A DNA stretch of 64,000 nucleotides from Allium sativum (taxonomy: Eukaryota; Streptophyta; Magnoliopsida; Asparagales; Amaryllidaceae), in assembly GCA_030737875.1 (NCBI GenBank), contig CM060910.1, positions 635,363,303-635,427,302 on the forward strand, read 5' to 3'. Every line of letters starts with the position of its first letter. The stretch's first letter is position 1. Made by a program: the position numbers and the translations under genes. The notes beneath the pieces are model-generated. The model saw only the letters and a program-made list of their open reading frames with translations. It did not search any database and was not told the origin of the DNA. This document shows, in pieces, positions 24,421-35,676 of the stretch.

Positions 24421-26365
24421 GGAAGTGTGGGGATAAATATGGATGAATTGTTGCATGTGTATTAAAAACTCAGAATAAGATATAGTGTTTAGCAATTTGT
24501 AGAGTAGTACAGAAATGCATTGATCTAGGGGAGAGGTTGTTGATTAAGGATTTTTTTTTCATTGTATTAATCAATAGTCCGTGATATACAAAAAATATTA
24601 ATAATACTTGAACATGTTAGGAAAAACAATGATAATTTAAAATTTTACATTAAAGTAAACGTAAAACTTTAAACCGACACAGACTGAACTATCCCCTGAT
24701 CGAAAGAACTGTTTTAAATATGTGTATTGCTACTAAAGTAAGAGCTAGCATACCAAACGTTATAACGTAGTCCGGCCGGGAAGAAGTGGTAAACATACCC
24801 AAATAATAATAAAATAGGGTACATATAACAACAGGCTAGATTGTTTTATAATAACCCATTGGAAAAATGACGGTTTGGACTTGTAGGATTTAGAAAATCA
24901 TAAAGCTAAGCACATGGTAGATGGTGTCAACAAAAAATTTAAAAAGAAATTAAAAAAACCACCAAGAAAAAATAATTGAAAATAGCAGAAGGTAAAATAG
25001 GAAAATCGTTCTTGCGAATAAACAATACATAAATGTTCGCATCATTGTAATTAATTAGAACACTGAGTTAGAGAACACAGGGAAAAAGGAAACTTGGTAA
25101 CAAATTACAAAAGCAGAGTAGGTGGAAAAGAAAATATGGTGAAAAAATGTAAGTCGAAGATAAAAATGAAACAAAATTGAGTAAATAAATTACGTTGTAT
25201 GAAGAAAAGAATACGACAAACGTGTGGGAGAAAGGAATTAAAAAAAATATGGCAGACGAAATGGTTATAAGATAAATGTCCAGTTGTGATTCAGTAGTGT
25301 ATGACCCGTGCTTCACACATTGTCAGGTGATGAATATAGTTGTAGTGGTTGATTTATCTTGTAATTAAATGGTAAGGATCTTACCTAACAATCCTATGTT
25401 TGAAAGAACTCGGAATAATTATTGTAAGGACATAATAATGACTATACCTCTATCACTTGTTCCAATAAGAAGGGTGAGTAGCTGGTAATGTCCATAGGTT
25501 GCATCGTACAGAATCCACAGAGTGACCGTCGTACTTAGCTTTATGTATGGTAAGTTTAGTCAGTACTACAACCAGTTACTCCTATTTCAAATAATGTCAT
25601 AATATGGGAAATTATACGACATAGCCATGGGTATACTATACACTAGATTGGAATTAAAAACCGGTTTGCCAACCGTGAAAGATTAGATATTTTTTGTTTT
25701 TTTCTCTTTAATTTCTCTAGAACGAAGAATTCCTTTTCCTCCCATTCTAATTATTCAAATTATTACTCACCGAGAAAGGCACAAAACCTATGAAGTTATC
25801 AATTCAATAACGTAGACGACAAACTTAAACTTCATTTCCCTCAAACTTAAAAATTACCATGGTTCATTTCCATTTTATTCCTCCGTCATATGAATAACAA
25901 AATTTGAAGAGATGGTCCTATTAGTACAAACACAAAATTAGCTTTACATATATTTAAGTATTGCATAGTGAGTGTCAATCCTGTTTCGAAACCATGAACA
26001 TAGTTCATTGTGATATTTCTAATAACATCACAAGATCGGTAGGATAGAATTATATTATACTTGTTGTACAAAAATCCTGCAAATGGACTTCATGTTATTC
26101 TATTATTTCCAAATAGAGGCTTGATGCTTGGCTCATATCTTGAATCTTGCATTTCAAAATGTCTCCTTAACTGCAATCAAACTTTCGGTCCACCTCAGCC
26201 AAAAGCATAAATGCATATCTTTAGTTGTTTATGTCCTCCGGCTATCCTACTTTGAACTATTCACAAAAAGGAACTGATTTTGCAATTTCTTCTCTATTAG
26301 GTTTAATTTGTCCGTTTATCTTCTACATAAAATATATTTTTTCATGTAAAACAATTAGAAGTTCA
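24421..26365. other. Helitron interior, left of the copia insertion
   Basis: AT-rich and without recognisable genes. At 25293-25324 the plus strand reads TAGTGTATGACCCGTGCTTCACACATTGTC, resembling the 3' hairpin of the same Helitron family. It may mark an older nested Helitron end or an internal copy of the terminus. Confidence 0.4.
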
Positions 26366-26521
26366 AACATTGTTGGAAATGAATGAGAAAGAGAAAGAGG
26401 GATTTTGGAAGAAGAGAAAGGAAAACAACTTTTAGTCCCACATCATGAAATATGAGTACCAACTTTTCTATAATCTTATATAAATAAAGGAGAAGAGAGC
26501 TCATATCAGGTGTGGCTAAGC

Positions 26522-26819
26522 CAAGACACAATATTACATTGATGTCAACTTGGGCCTAATGCCTTGGGACTTTTGGAGTCCATGACACAATATTATATTG
26601 ATGTCAAATCGGGCTTAGTGCCTTGGGACTCTTGGAGTCCATGACACAATATTATATTGATGTCAAATGTGGGCTTAGTGCTATGGGACTTTTGGAGTCC
26701 ATGACACAAAATTATATTGATGTCAAATGTGGGCTTAGTGATTTGGGGACTCTTGGAGTCCATGACACGATATTAGTGTCAATAATTGGGCGTTGGACCT
26801 TGGGACTCTTGAGGTCTCA
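26522..26819 (+). repeat. Five tandem ~60-bp repeats within the LTR (U3)
   Basis: Units start at 26522, 26581, 26640, 26700 and 26761. Each contains 'atgacacaatattatattg', 'atgtcaa', 'gggctta' and 'gggactcttggagtc', with the last two being divergent. The same array is at 31162-31459 in the 3' LTR. Repeats upstream of the TATA box suggest promoter or enhancer modules. Confidence 0.85.
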
Positions 26820-27022
26820 AGGTTAAATAGGCCGCTGATTTCAGTTTGGGCCTATTGTGCTGAAACGAGTTATTTTGATCATTTTATGATCTGGTATGTC
26901 CCTTCTATTGAAGGGATACAACCGTTTCATCATAAATGCGCACGCACATTTAAGCACCGCTTGGTTAAAGGGTCGCAACCTTTCCAAAGGTCATTAATGT
27001 TCGTATAGGCATTTCATCCAGC

Positions 27023-27031
27023 CTATAAATA
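27023..27031 (+). promoter_or_regulatory. TATA box of the copia LTR
   Basis: CTATAAATA lies 3' of the tandem repeats and about 450 bp before the LTR end. The equivalent is at 31663 in the 3' LTR. Transcription would then start near 27055. Position and sequence only; an alternative TATATAAATAA lies near 26477. Confidence 0.45.
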
Positions 27032-27517
27032 CATAGCCCAAAAGGAGAGAATAAATATTAATTATTCTTCTCAATTGTTACTCCCTCTTCAAAGCATTCC
27101 TCTGTTCAAGTTTCTACAATCTACTTCAGTTCGTCGGAGCTCCGTTTGCTGGCACTGCACTACGGGGCTGGTCCGTTTTATCCTAGGAAACAAATTGCGA
27201 TCATGTCAATCAGTGCATACGACGGCAATATTGTTTTAAGGAAACAGAATTATTTCTGGACTCGGACATTACGGTTGGTGACGGTTCTGTACCGCTCCAA
27301 TCCAGTGCACAATCGGTCTTGCTTACTGTCTTTTCTGCAATCACAGTTTGACTTGACAATTGTGGCATTATTGAGTAACATTGATATTGTTACTATTTAT
27401 TTGCAATACAATTGTGTACTGACAAAAGGATCTAACTTTGTAATACAATTGTGTATTGACAAAAAGATCTTCTAACAATCTTAAAACAATATTGATTGTT
27501 GCAGACGACAATAAGCT

Positions 27518-27710
27518 ATGTCGCAAAATAGCAACAATAATTTTACACCGACACAGACGGTGACCAACGCTCTGATTGCGCCAAATGGTTCCAATAATGA
27601 CTCTGCCTCATGGAGAAAGGTCAGAGAAGTTCAACGTCATCAATATTAAGTGCTGACAATAGAAAAATGTTGCTTTGTCTAACAACATTGGGACTTGCCA
27701 AATTTCTGAC

Positions 27711-27713
<3 letters not shown>
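27518..27713 (+). pseudogene. Copia gag, 5' remnant
   Basis: Begins ATG at 27518 (MSQNSNNNFTPTQTVTNALI), the usual Asn/Thr-rich start of plant copia gag. It then changes frame and reads HGERSEKFNVINIK with stops, then MLLCLTTLGLAKFL, matching the 'FNG.nFk.W..k....L....L...L' opening of copia gag. It ends abruptly at the A tract at 27714. The rest of gag, including the zinc knuckle, and the protease active site are missing. Confidence 0.7.

Positions 27714-27749
<36 letters not shown>
27714..27749 (+). repeat. Uninterrupted run of 36 A at the gag deletion point
   Basis: The A tract lies exactly where gag sequence stops and before pol sequence resumes (about 27790). It is much longer than any other homopolymer seen in the window. 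Confidence 0.95.
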
Positions 27750-27751
<2 letters not shown>

Positions 27752-27789
27752 AAAATTGGCTAAAATCCCCAAAAGGGCATTGCTGATAT

Positions 27790-30465
27790 GAATTTATATA
27801 CAGTAATATCAGAATGCAACCTGAAAAGGAACTAACTTTAAATGACGTTCTCTATGTTCCAGAAATTCATAAGAACCTGATTTCAGGATCATTGCTCAGC
27901 AAACATGGATTTAAATTAGTCCTTGAAGCTGAGAATGGAGTGTATGTAGGAAGAGGACATGTGTGTGATGGTTCGTTTAAAGAAAATGTAATCACTATTG
28001 TACCACACACTGATATGAATAAAAGTGAATCTTTTGTTTATATTGTTGACTCTTCCAACGTGTGATATTCTAGATTAGGGGATGTAAACTTTGATACATT
28101 GCACAAATTGATTAATCTAGACACCATTTTTAAATGTCAAATTTGTGCAGAAGCAAAATTGACAAGAATCTCGTTTCATTATGTTGAACGAGAAACAGAA
28201 CCGCTAGATATAATACATACAAATGTATGTGATTTGATGTGTTTAAACAGTACAAAGCGGAAGTTGAGGATCAACTCAACAAGAAAATCAAAGCTTTAAG
28301 AAGTGATAGAGGAGGAGAATATGTATTCCCTTTTGAAGAATCTTGCGCTGAACATGGTGTTTTACACCTAATTACAGCACCATATTCACCTCAATCCAAC
28401 GGTATAGCCGATCGGAAGATAAAACTCTTAAAGAAATGATGAATGCCTTATCCTGGCTTGCCAGATAATTTTTTGGGAAGAAGCTATTCTTTCGGCAAAT
28501 CATATTTTAAATAAAATATCCCGAAAGAAAACATCTCTATCTTCTCATGATCTTTGGAAAAACAGACCACCATCCTACAAATACCTAAAAGTGTGGGGGT
28601 GTCTTGCCAAAGTAGAGGTACCAAAACCAAAGAAGATCAAAATTGGACCAAAAACAATTGATTGTGTATTTATTGGATGTGCACAAGGCAGTGCCGCATA
28701 TCGATGTTTGGTACACAAATCTGAAATTGATGATATTCATGAAAATACCATCATTGAGTCGAGAAATGCTAAATTTTTCGAACATATATTTCCCTTGAAA
28801 TATGGTATTGAAAATCATACACCTAAGAGATCAAGGGAAAAAAGAAGTTCATTACTCTATTGAGGATGCTGAACAAAATAACACTCAGCTAAGTAGTGCT
28901 GAGCAGCAAGTGGAGGAGCCAAGAAAAAGTAAAAGGTCAAGGACGTTAAACCTTTGGACTGGACTTCTATACATTTATGTTAGAAGATGATCCATTGAAA
29001 TACAAACAAGCTATGTCCTCCAGCGATGCCCCTTATTAGAAAGAGGCAATTAACAATGAGATTGAATCCATTATGTCCAATCATACATGGAAATTAGTTG
29101 ATTTACCTCAAGGATGTAAGACCTTAGGTAATAAATGTATATTTAAAAAGAAATTGAAACCTGATGGTTCAATAGACAAGTACAAAGCTCGTCTGGTAGT
29201 CCAAGGATTTAAACAAAAGGAAGACCTGGACTATTTCGACAAACATCAATTAGAATGCTCATTGCAATTGCATCCATACATGACTTAGAAATACATCAAA
29301 TGGATGATAAAACTATATTCTTGAATGATGAATTAGAGGAGGAAATCTATATGGAACAACCTGAAGGATTTCTAAGCTCAGAAAATGAGAATAAAGTGTG
29401 CAAATAGGTGAAATCACTTTATGGCCTTAAGCAAACTCCAAAAACAGTGGCATGAGAAGTTTGATAATACTATGTTATCAAATGGATTCACAATAAATGA
29501 ATCAGATAAATGTGTGTACATAAAACATACACATATTAGATATGTCATTGTTTGTCTTTATATTGATGACCTATTAATCCTAGGCAATAACAAGGCCATA
29601 ATAACATCTACAAAGGATATGTTATCCTCTAGATTCGATATGAAAGACCTAGGACTGGCTGATGTGATATTGGGTGTAAAAATTCTGAGAACACCACATG
29701 GATATGCATTATCCCAATCACATTACATCACCAAGATACTTGAGAAATTCAAGCAATATAATGTAACTATTGCAAAATCACCAGTAGATATGAACCAAAA
29801 TTGGGTAAAGAACACTGGTGATGGTATTTACCAATTGGAATACTCTCGTATACTAGGAAGTATCATGTATGAACTGTACTAGGCCTGATGTTGCATATGC
29901 TGTAAGCAAACTAAGTAGATTTACCAGCAATCCTGGTAAGCATCATTGGAAAGCGATAATCAGAGTTCTAGGATATCTAAAGTATACACAGAGCTATGAT
30001 TTATACTATACAAATTATCCTTCAATAGTGGAAGGATATAGTGATGCAAATTGGATCACTGGATCAAATGATACAAAGTCTACAAGTGGATACGTGTTCA
30101 CATTAGGAAATGGAGCGATTTCATGGAAATCATCCAAACAGACTTGTATCGCTAGATCTACGATGGAATCAGAGTTTATTGCACTAGATAAGACTGCAGA
30201 AGAAGCAGAATGGATTCGAAGCTTCTTGGAAGACATTCCTAATTGGAGCAAACCTGTGCCTCCAATATGTATACATTGTGATAGTCAATCAGCTATACAA
30301 TGATAAATCTAGGCATATTCGTCGTAGACATAAAACGATAAGACAACTTCTCTCTAATGGGGTTATCACGATAGATTACATTCGATCTAAAGATAACTAA
30401 GCGGATCCACGTACCAAAGGCTTGCCAAGAGAGAAAGTTCAAATCTTATCGAAGGGAATGGGGTT
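27790..30465 (+). pseudogene. Copia pol, degenerate (protease tail, integrase, RT, RNase H)
   Basis: In order along the strand: protease/pre-integrase tail (LNDVLYVPEIHKNLISGSLL, 27834-27893); a damaged zinc finger (CQICAEAK) near 28136; an integrase core fragment (SDRGGEY, AEHGVLHLITAPYSPQSNG) at 28300-28400 with an upstream deletion; integrase C-terminus (SRNAKFFEHIF) near 28760; and reverse transcriptase with KARLVVQGFKQKEDLDYF (29182) and the YIDD catalytic box (near 29560). RNase H follows, with a frameshift near 29880, [18 protein letters not shown] (30040) and a C-terminal KGLPREKVQILSKGMGLRP tail (to about 30470). Stops and frame changes occur in every domain. It once copied RNA to DNA and inserted it, but cannot now encode a polyprotein. 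Confidence 0.9.
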
Positions 30466-30999
30466 AAGGCCCATAGACTAAAGGTTTCTCTAAAATGGAA
30501 ACCCCACCTAGTTGACTGGAGATCCCAAGATCTAGGTTCAAAGGGACAACGAAGTTTAAGAGAAACTTGATGGCACTGTTATACACAAACCATTCCTATG
30601 ATAAGTCAGTGCATTATATGTTGAATAAGGATAAGTATTAGTACTTTTAATGATGTCTGTATTTGAGGAATTAAGAGAATACCCTTTACAGAATCACCTA
30701 CGTAAGTGCGAAGGCGCCGCTTCAAAGAGAATTATGAGGCCAAATTCTCTACGCACTTATGAGACCAGGCAGGTGTTCAAGGAAAAAACGAACACATACA
30801 GAGAACGAAGGGTTATAAGAAACATTTATCGTGTGTTATCTACTTTGGAATTACACAAAAGGCTTACAGTTCAAGGACAGTCAAGGTCTACTGATTCGCC
30901 TGTGATTCAAATAGGTAATCACTAGGAAAGTTCAAGGCCCATGTGCTACTTTAACCGATGCGATAAATGATTCATGAAACTAAGAACGACTTCTCATTC

Positions 31000-31010
31000 A
31001 TGTGGGAGAT
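31000..31010 (+). promoter_or_regulatory. Polypurine tract of the copia element
   Basis: ATGTGGGAGAT directly precedes the 3' LTR TGTTGG, as in other plant copia elements. Confidence 0.7.
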
Positions 31011-32117
31011 TGTTGGAAATGAATGAGAAAGAGAAAGAGGGATTTTGGAAGAAGAGAAAGGAAAACAACTTTTAGTCCCACATCATGAAATATGAGTACC
31101 AACTCTTCTATAATCTTATATAAATAAAGGAGAAGAGAGCTCATATCAGGTGTGGCTAAGCCAAGACACAATATTACATTGATGTCAACTTGGGCCTAAT
31201 GCCTTGGGACTTTTGGAGTCCATGACACAATATTATATTGATGTCAAATCGGGCTTAGTGCCTTGGGACTCTTGGAGTCCATGACACAATATTATATTGA
31301 TGTCAAATGTGGGCTTAGTGCTATGGGACTTTTGGAGTCCATGACACAAAATTATATTGATGTCAAATGTGGGCTTAGTGATTTGGGGACTCTTGGAGTC
31401 CATGACACGATATTAGTGTCAATAATTGGGCGTTGGACCTTGGGACTCTTGAGGTCTCATGGTTAAATAGGCCGCTGATTTCAGTTTGGGCCTATTGTGC
31501 TGAAACGAGTTATTTTGATCATTTTATGATCTGGTATGTCCCTTCTATTGAAGGGATACAACCGTTTCATCATAAATGCGCACGCACATTTAAGCACCGC
31601 TTGGTTAAAGGGTCGCAACCTTTCCAAAGGTCATTAATGTTCGTATAGGCATTTCATCCAGCCTATAAATACATAGCCCAAAAGGAGAGAATAAATATTA
31701 ATTATTCTTCTCAATTGTTACTCCCTCTTCAAAGCATTCCTCTGTTCAAGTTTCTATAATCTACTTCAGTTCGTCGGAGCTCCGTTTGCTGGCACTGCAC
31801 TACGGGGCTGGTCCGTTTTATCCTGGGAAACAAATTGCGATCACGTCAATCAGTGCATACGACGGCAATATTGTTTTAAGGAAACAGAATTATTTCTGGA
31901 CTCGGACATTACGGTTGGTGACGGTTCTGTACCGCTCCAATCCAGTGCACAATCGGTCTTGCTTACTGTCTTTTCTGCAATCACAGTTTGACTTGACAAT
32001 TGTGGCATTATTGAGTAACATTGATATTGTTACTATTTATTTGCAATACAATTGTGTACTGACAAAAGGATCTAACTTTGTAATACAATTGTGTATTGAC
32101 AAAAATATCTTCTAACA
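31011..32117 (+). repeat. 3' LTR of the copia element
   Basis: 1107 bp, six differences from the 5' LTR, at 31105, 31460, 31757, 31825, 31844 and 32106. Tandem repeats at 31162-31459. Confidence 0.95.
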
Positions 32118-32122
32118 AACAT

Positions 32123-33043
32123 ATCATCCAAAAACTAAAATAACAAACTATCAAGAAAATACATATAACGTTTACTATTATATATTCTCTCAACAAACTT
32201 ATCGCCAGCCCTACCCTCTTCATCTAAATGTTTGAATTTTCTGTTAAATTAGTATAGCTATGAGTTTGAGAACTTTATAAATATATATTACAAAAATGTA
32301 TTTATACAAATATTTATTTTAGCATTGATTTGCAAGGGTATTTCGGGGTTTTCAAAATCTACAAATGTGGATATTCTCATTTGAAGTTGTTTGGATGTGC
32401 AACAAAAAAGTGAGGGATCCACATCACAAATTTTTCATATCATTGAAATTATGCCCAACTCAATTTTTGAAACCTATAACCATTTGAAGTAGATTTTTTT
32501 GCGAGGAGTCTACGTGTATGTGTTATATGTAGACCGAAAGAGATTTGCTGCGCCCTCCAAGTGAAATGTTTCAGACATTATGTCTTCCTATATGTACTAT
32601 TGCTTGATTCAAAATAGACAATTTTGTATAATGAAAACATAGTTTCCTATTTTACACAATTTTTTTGTTGATTTTTGACAATTGCACACTATAGTAGAAA
32701 GTCATGTTTAATTTTATTCAGTATGGGACCAAACTCAATAAATATGGAAACGACAAACTTTGTATTTACTCAGTGGCAAAATGGGGGATAATAAAAAATG
32801 CATGCACTTATCACTAGTTTATTTTCTGTAGCGTTCTATCTTTCTTTCCTCATTTTAGAAATTATACATATACATAATACCTGTAACGCTTAATGAACAA
32901 AGAAAGTGGTATTAATAGCTTTTATGCATCAGCGCAACTTTAATTAGTTTAGTGGATGCATTATATATAATTAACCTGATCATATTCATGAGAAGCATTA
33001 GCAAAGTGGTATGATATAATATGTATATGTGTATATGTGTGTG

Positions 33044-33113
<70 letters not shown>

Positions 33114-35640
33114 TGACACCCCAAATAGTAAGCACCCCAAACGATATTAGGCAACTTATAATTTGAATTCATGGACTTCAGTTAGTCGATGTCAGGATAT
33201 TAAACAGTTAACCAAACAACATAGTCATGTCACAAACGATAGTTAGTATGAATTGACCAAACAATATAGTGACGTCTCAAACCTTTATTATTGAAAGCCA
33301 ACTTATAATTTGAATTCATAGACTTCAGTTAGTCGATGGTAATACTGATAACAAGCTATAATCAGCGTTTTTGTGCTGACTCTAGGAATGTAAAATGAAA
33401 AAAGAAATGTAGTTATTTCTCCATTTGCATTTAGCAACGAAATTATAATAAAAGACGGAAAATATAGATCAACGAACCTTATATCTATGGTGCTCTGAAA
33501 TCCCGTTCTCAAAAGCATTATTTTTAGGAGAACAGAGTTCAAAAACCATTACACTCCGAGTGGTACAATAAAACATCATAGAATAGGTAAGTGGAACAAA
33601 AAAAATTGACAGATAACCGAAATAGAAGAAATTTTGGTAATATTAGCATAAAAAAATGGCTGAAACCGCAGACGATGTGATACCTAAAATTGACCGGAAG
33701 AAGAGTTATAATGTCTGCAGTGGGAAGAAGGAAGGAAAGGAGTAAACGGTTATAATTTTAAAGTTTTGAATTTCTGGAGGGAGGAACGATATTAGGCAAT
33801 TGGGAAGGGAGTTTGAAAATAAACAATGAATCGACTAGAGAGCAACATTTTCAGAAGAGAGTATCTTCTTTGTCCAACTCGGCAATGCTCATGTTCCTAT
33901 TTTAATATTCAGCCTAACGGTGATTTAGTAGTACTTAAATCGTTGTTTAAAAACTAACGTTGTTGTGAACTGCATATGATGGCCATTATAAAGAAATTTA
34001 TATAATTCGTTCCTTTTAGACTGTCACAAAAAAACAAATTAATGAATGTTAGGATTAAAAATATATGAAAAAAATGAGTAGGCCGAGTAAACTGCTTGTA
34101 TCATGACTGGAATCCTTCTGCGTAGTAGGTCATAATTGATGTAAATAGATTATAAGCAAGCACATAAATATATACTTTTAAACAACCTGCTGCTGACATG
34201 TATATAAAAATTCAACCCAGCTTTGAACAAAAATTGAAGAGTACAATTGGATAAACAGAAAATTGAATCCAAAAAGGTCCTGTTGCATTGATTTGACATC
34301 ATCTGAAGTTAAACAAAAGTGAATCGTTGTATGGTAACATATACGAGTGGGTAATGTAAAATATAATTGTTGCATAAGGAAAAATCAAATTAAATGTTGA
34401 TGAAAAACTAGAAGAAGAAAACTGGATGGAATAAAATAACCTAGCAGAGTGTTGTATATGGATTATCATAGACGACTCTTGTGAATGAATAGGTAAAACC
34501 GGTAAATTGTTTTTAGCTCATATGGAAGGCAAGTGTTTTTCAAATCATAATGTTTTTTACATCAAATTGTATAGGCCATGTTAGATTTAAAGATCCTAGT
34601 CGTGATATGTCGCTTGCAGTAAGTCACTGAAAGGCATACCAAATAGGCAAATACTAAGATTAGAGATACAGATGTAAAACAAAATGAGACGTGAAAACTG
34701 CAGGTTCATCCAGGGTGTGAATACAAAGGAATTTTTTCAACATTAAACAACCACAGTATGTTGCAAGGCTTAGGACATACTTTTAACAGAACTAAATTTC
34801 GAATGAAAACATAGAATGATATTACAGAAAATAGCTAGTTAACAAAATTTATATTCGTACGGAATGTTTAGAATAAAAAGTACAACCATAGTTAAAAGGT
34901 TGATGGAAAAAAATTACCTAATCAGCAGAATGGAATACAAACTTGGCACATACTCAATGTGTGACGAATCGAAGAAGCTGCCCTAAGTTGAGTAAAAAAG
35001 ATGCTAAAAGGTTGGTAAAATTGTGGAAAAAAATCGTAAACTTAGGAATAACCCACAGAGCAGTAATCAAATGTAAGGAAGAATATAGATGCATTCAGGA
35101 GTTGGAGGTAGATGTAATTGGTGCTGTGCGGGATCAACATGATGAGAACATAAAGTATAACAGACGGGGTAAAAAAATTGGTTCGATTGCGTATGGAATC
35201 ATCATGGCAATGTAGTAACAAATAAATTATTGCTAATATTGATTCCCGGAAGGGGAATGATCGTCCCACACAGTAGTTAGGGTTTTGAATCATTTACCCG
35301 ACCACTTGCAGATCTGGCATAGCGCCGAGACAGTCGACAACATACGACGGTGAAAAAATTAAGGGTAGATCAACCAAATAGGGGAACATAAGCGTAGATG
35401 CCTTTGGGGTGCGAAGCTTACAAGTCATCACCAATAATATACAATCATATCTGGCAAACAGTGATGAAGGATTTGCTAATTGACAAAATAAATGGCGGGT
35501 GTATTCTACGAAAGAGAATGTGATTAGGTTATCAGATGGTAGAGGAAAGAGGAGAGGGAAAACGGTTTGCGAAAACACTTTCGGGGTAGAGTGGAACAAA
35601 GCAGGAGCCGCTATTTTGAAGTGGATGAATTCACGTCAGT
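32123..35640. other. Helitron interior, right of the copia insertion
   Basis: AT-rich. A 39-bp direct repeat (aacttataatttgaattcat...) occurs at about 33151 and 33300. Short open frames at 33303-33542 (-), 34943-35215 (+) and 35294-35599 (-) match no family I know. Close to the 5' terminus, AAAGCAGGA (about 35597) and TCCTGCTTT (35651) form a short inverted repeat. Confidence 0.45.
33047..33110. repeat. (TA)n microsatellite
   Basis: About 32 uninterrupted TA dinucleotides preceded by a GT/AT-rich stretch (33013-33046). Confidence 0.95.
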
Positions 35641-35676
35641 GTTGGCTAGTTCCTGCTTTTAGGTTTATGTAATAGA

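Larger units (their letters stand above)
26371..27477 (+). repeat. 5' LTR of the copia element
   Basis: 1107 bp. It carries five tandem copies of a roughly 60-bp unit (26522-26819), the 'agtcccacatcatg' block common to plant copia and TRIM LTRs (26433), and TATA-like boxes at about 26478 and 27023. The 109-codon reading frame at 27146-27475 recurs in the other LTR and is not a gene. Confidence 0.95.
26371..32117 (+). mobile_element. Ty1/copia element with intact LTRs, 5747 bp, TSD AACAT
   Basis: Two 1107-bp LTRs (26371-27477 and 31011-32117) differ at six positions by direct comparison (about 99.5% identical). Both start TGTTGGAAATG and end TCTTCTAACA. AACAT flanks both sides (26366-26370, 32118-32122). 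A purine tract, ATGTGGGAGAT, precedes the right LTR. The 3.5-kb interior keeps the copia order protease remnant, integrase, reverse transcriptase, RNase H, but is broken by stops, frameshifts and deletions, and most of gag is missing. No TGGTATCAGAG primer site follows the left LTR. Young LTRs with old coding damage mean it moved as a non-autonomous copy. Confidence 0.95.
24393..35676 (-). mobile_element. Helitron, 11,284 bp including a nested copia element
   Basis: In minus orientation the 5' end is TCTATTACATAAACC (35676 downward) and the 3' end is ...GAGCCAGGCATTAG (24393). The terminal hairpin region reads, on the plus strand, CTCATGCTTCACATATGGGA (24404-24423). This is a transition-decayed version of CCCGTGCTTCGCACACGGGT at the 53190 terminus. 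The host base before the 5' TC is A (complement of 35677) and after the 3' end is T (complement of 24392), with no target duplication, as expected for A|T Helitron insertion. Excision rejoins gypsy pol in frame. The last four bases are TTAG, not CTRR, one transition away from CTAG. Without copia it is about 5.5 kb. No Rep/helicase gene is visible, so it is non-autonomous. Confidence 0.8.

Noticed and set aside
27146..27475. 109-codon open frame, repeated at 31786-32115
   Set aside because: It lies wholly in the copia LTR and is duplicated only because both LTRs are. No protein family resemblance.
34943..35215. 90-codon open frame (plus), Lys-rich
   Set aside because: No recognisable family, no splice or promoter context, and an overlapping frame on the other strand is equally long.
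24393..35676. LINE or large TIR transposon as the cause of the gypsy split
   Set aside because: There is no poly(A) end, no inverted termini, and the empty-site reconstruction needs no target duplication, which favours a Helitron.
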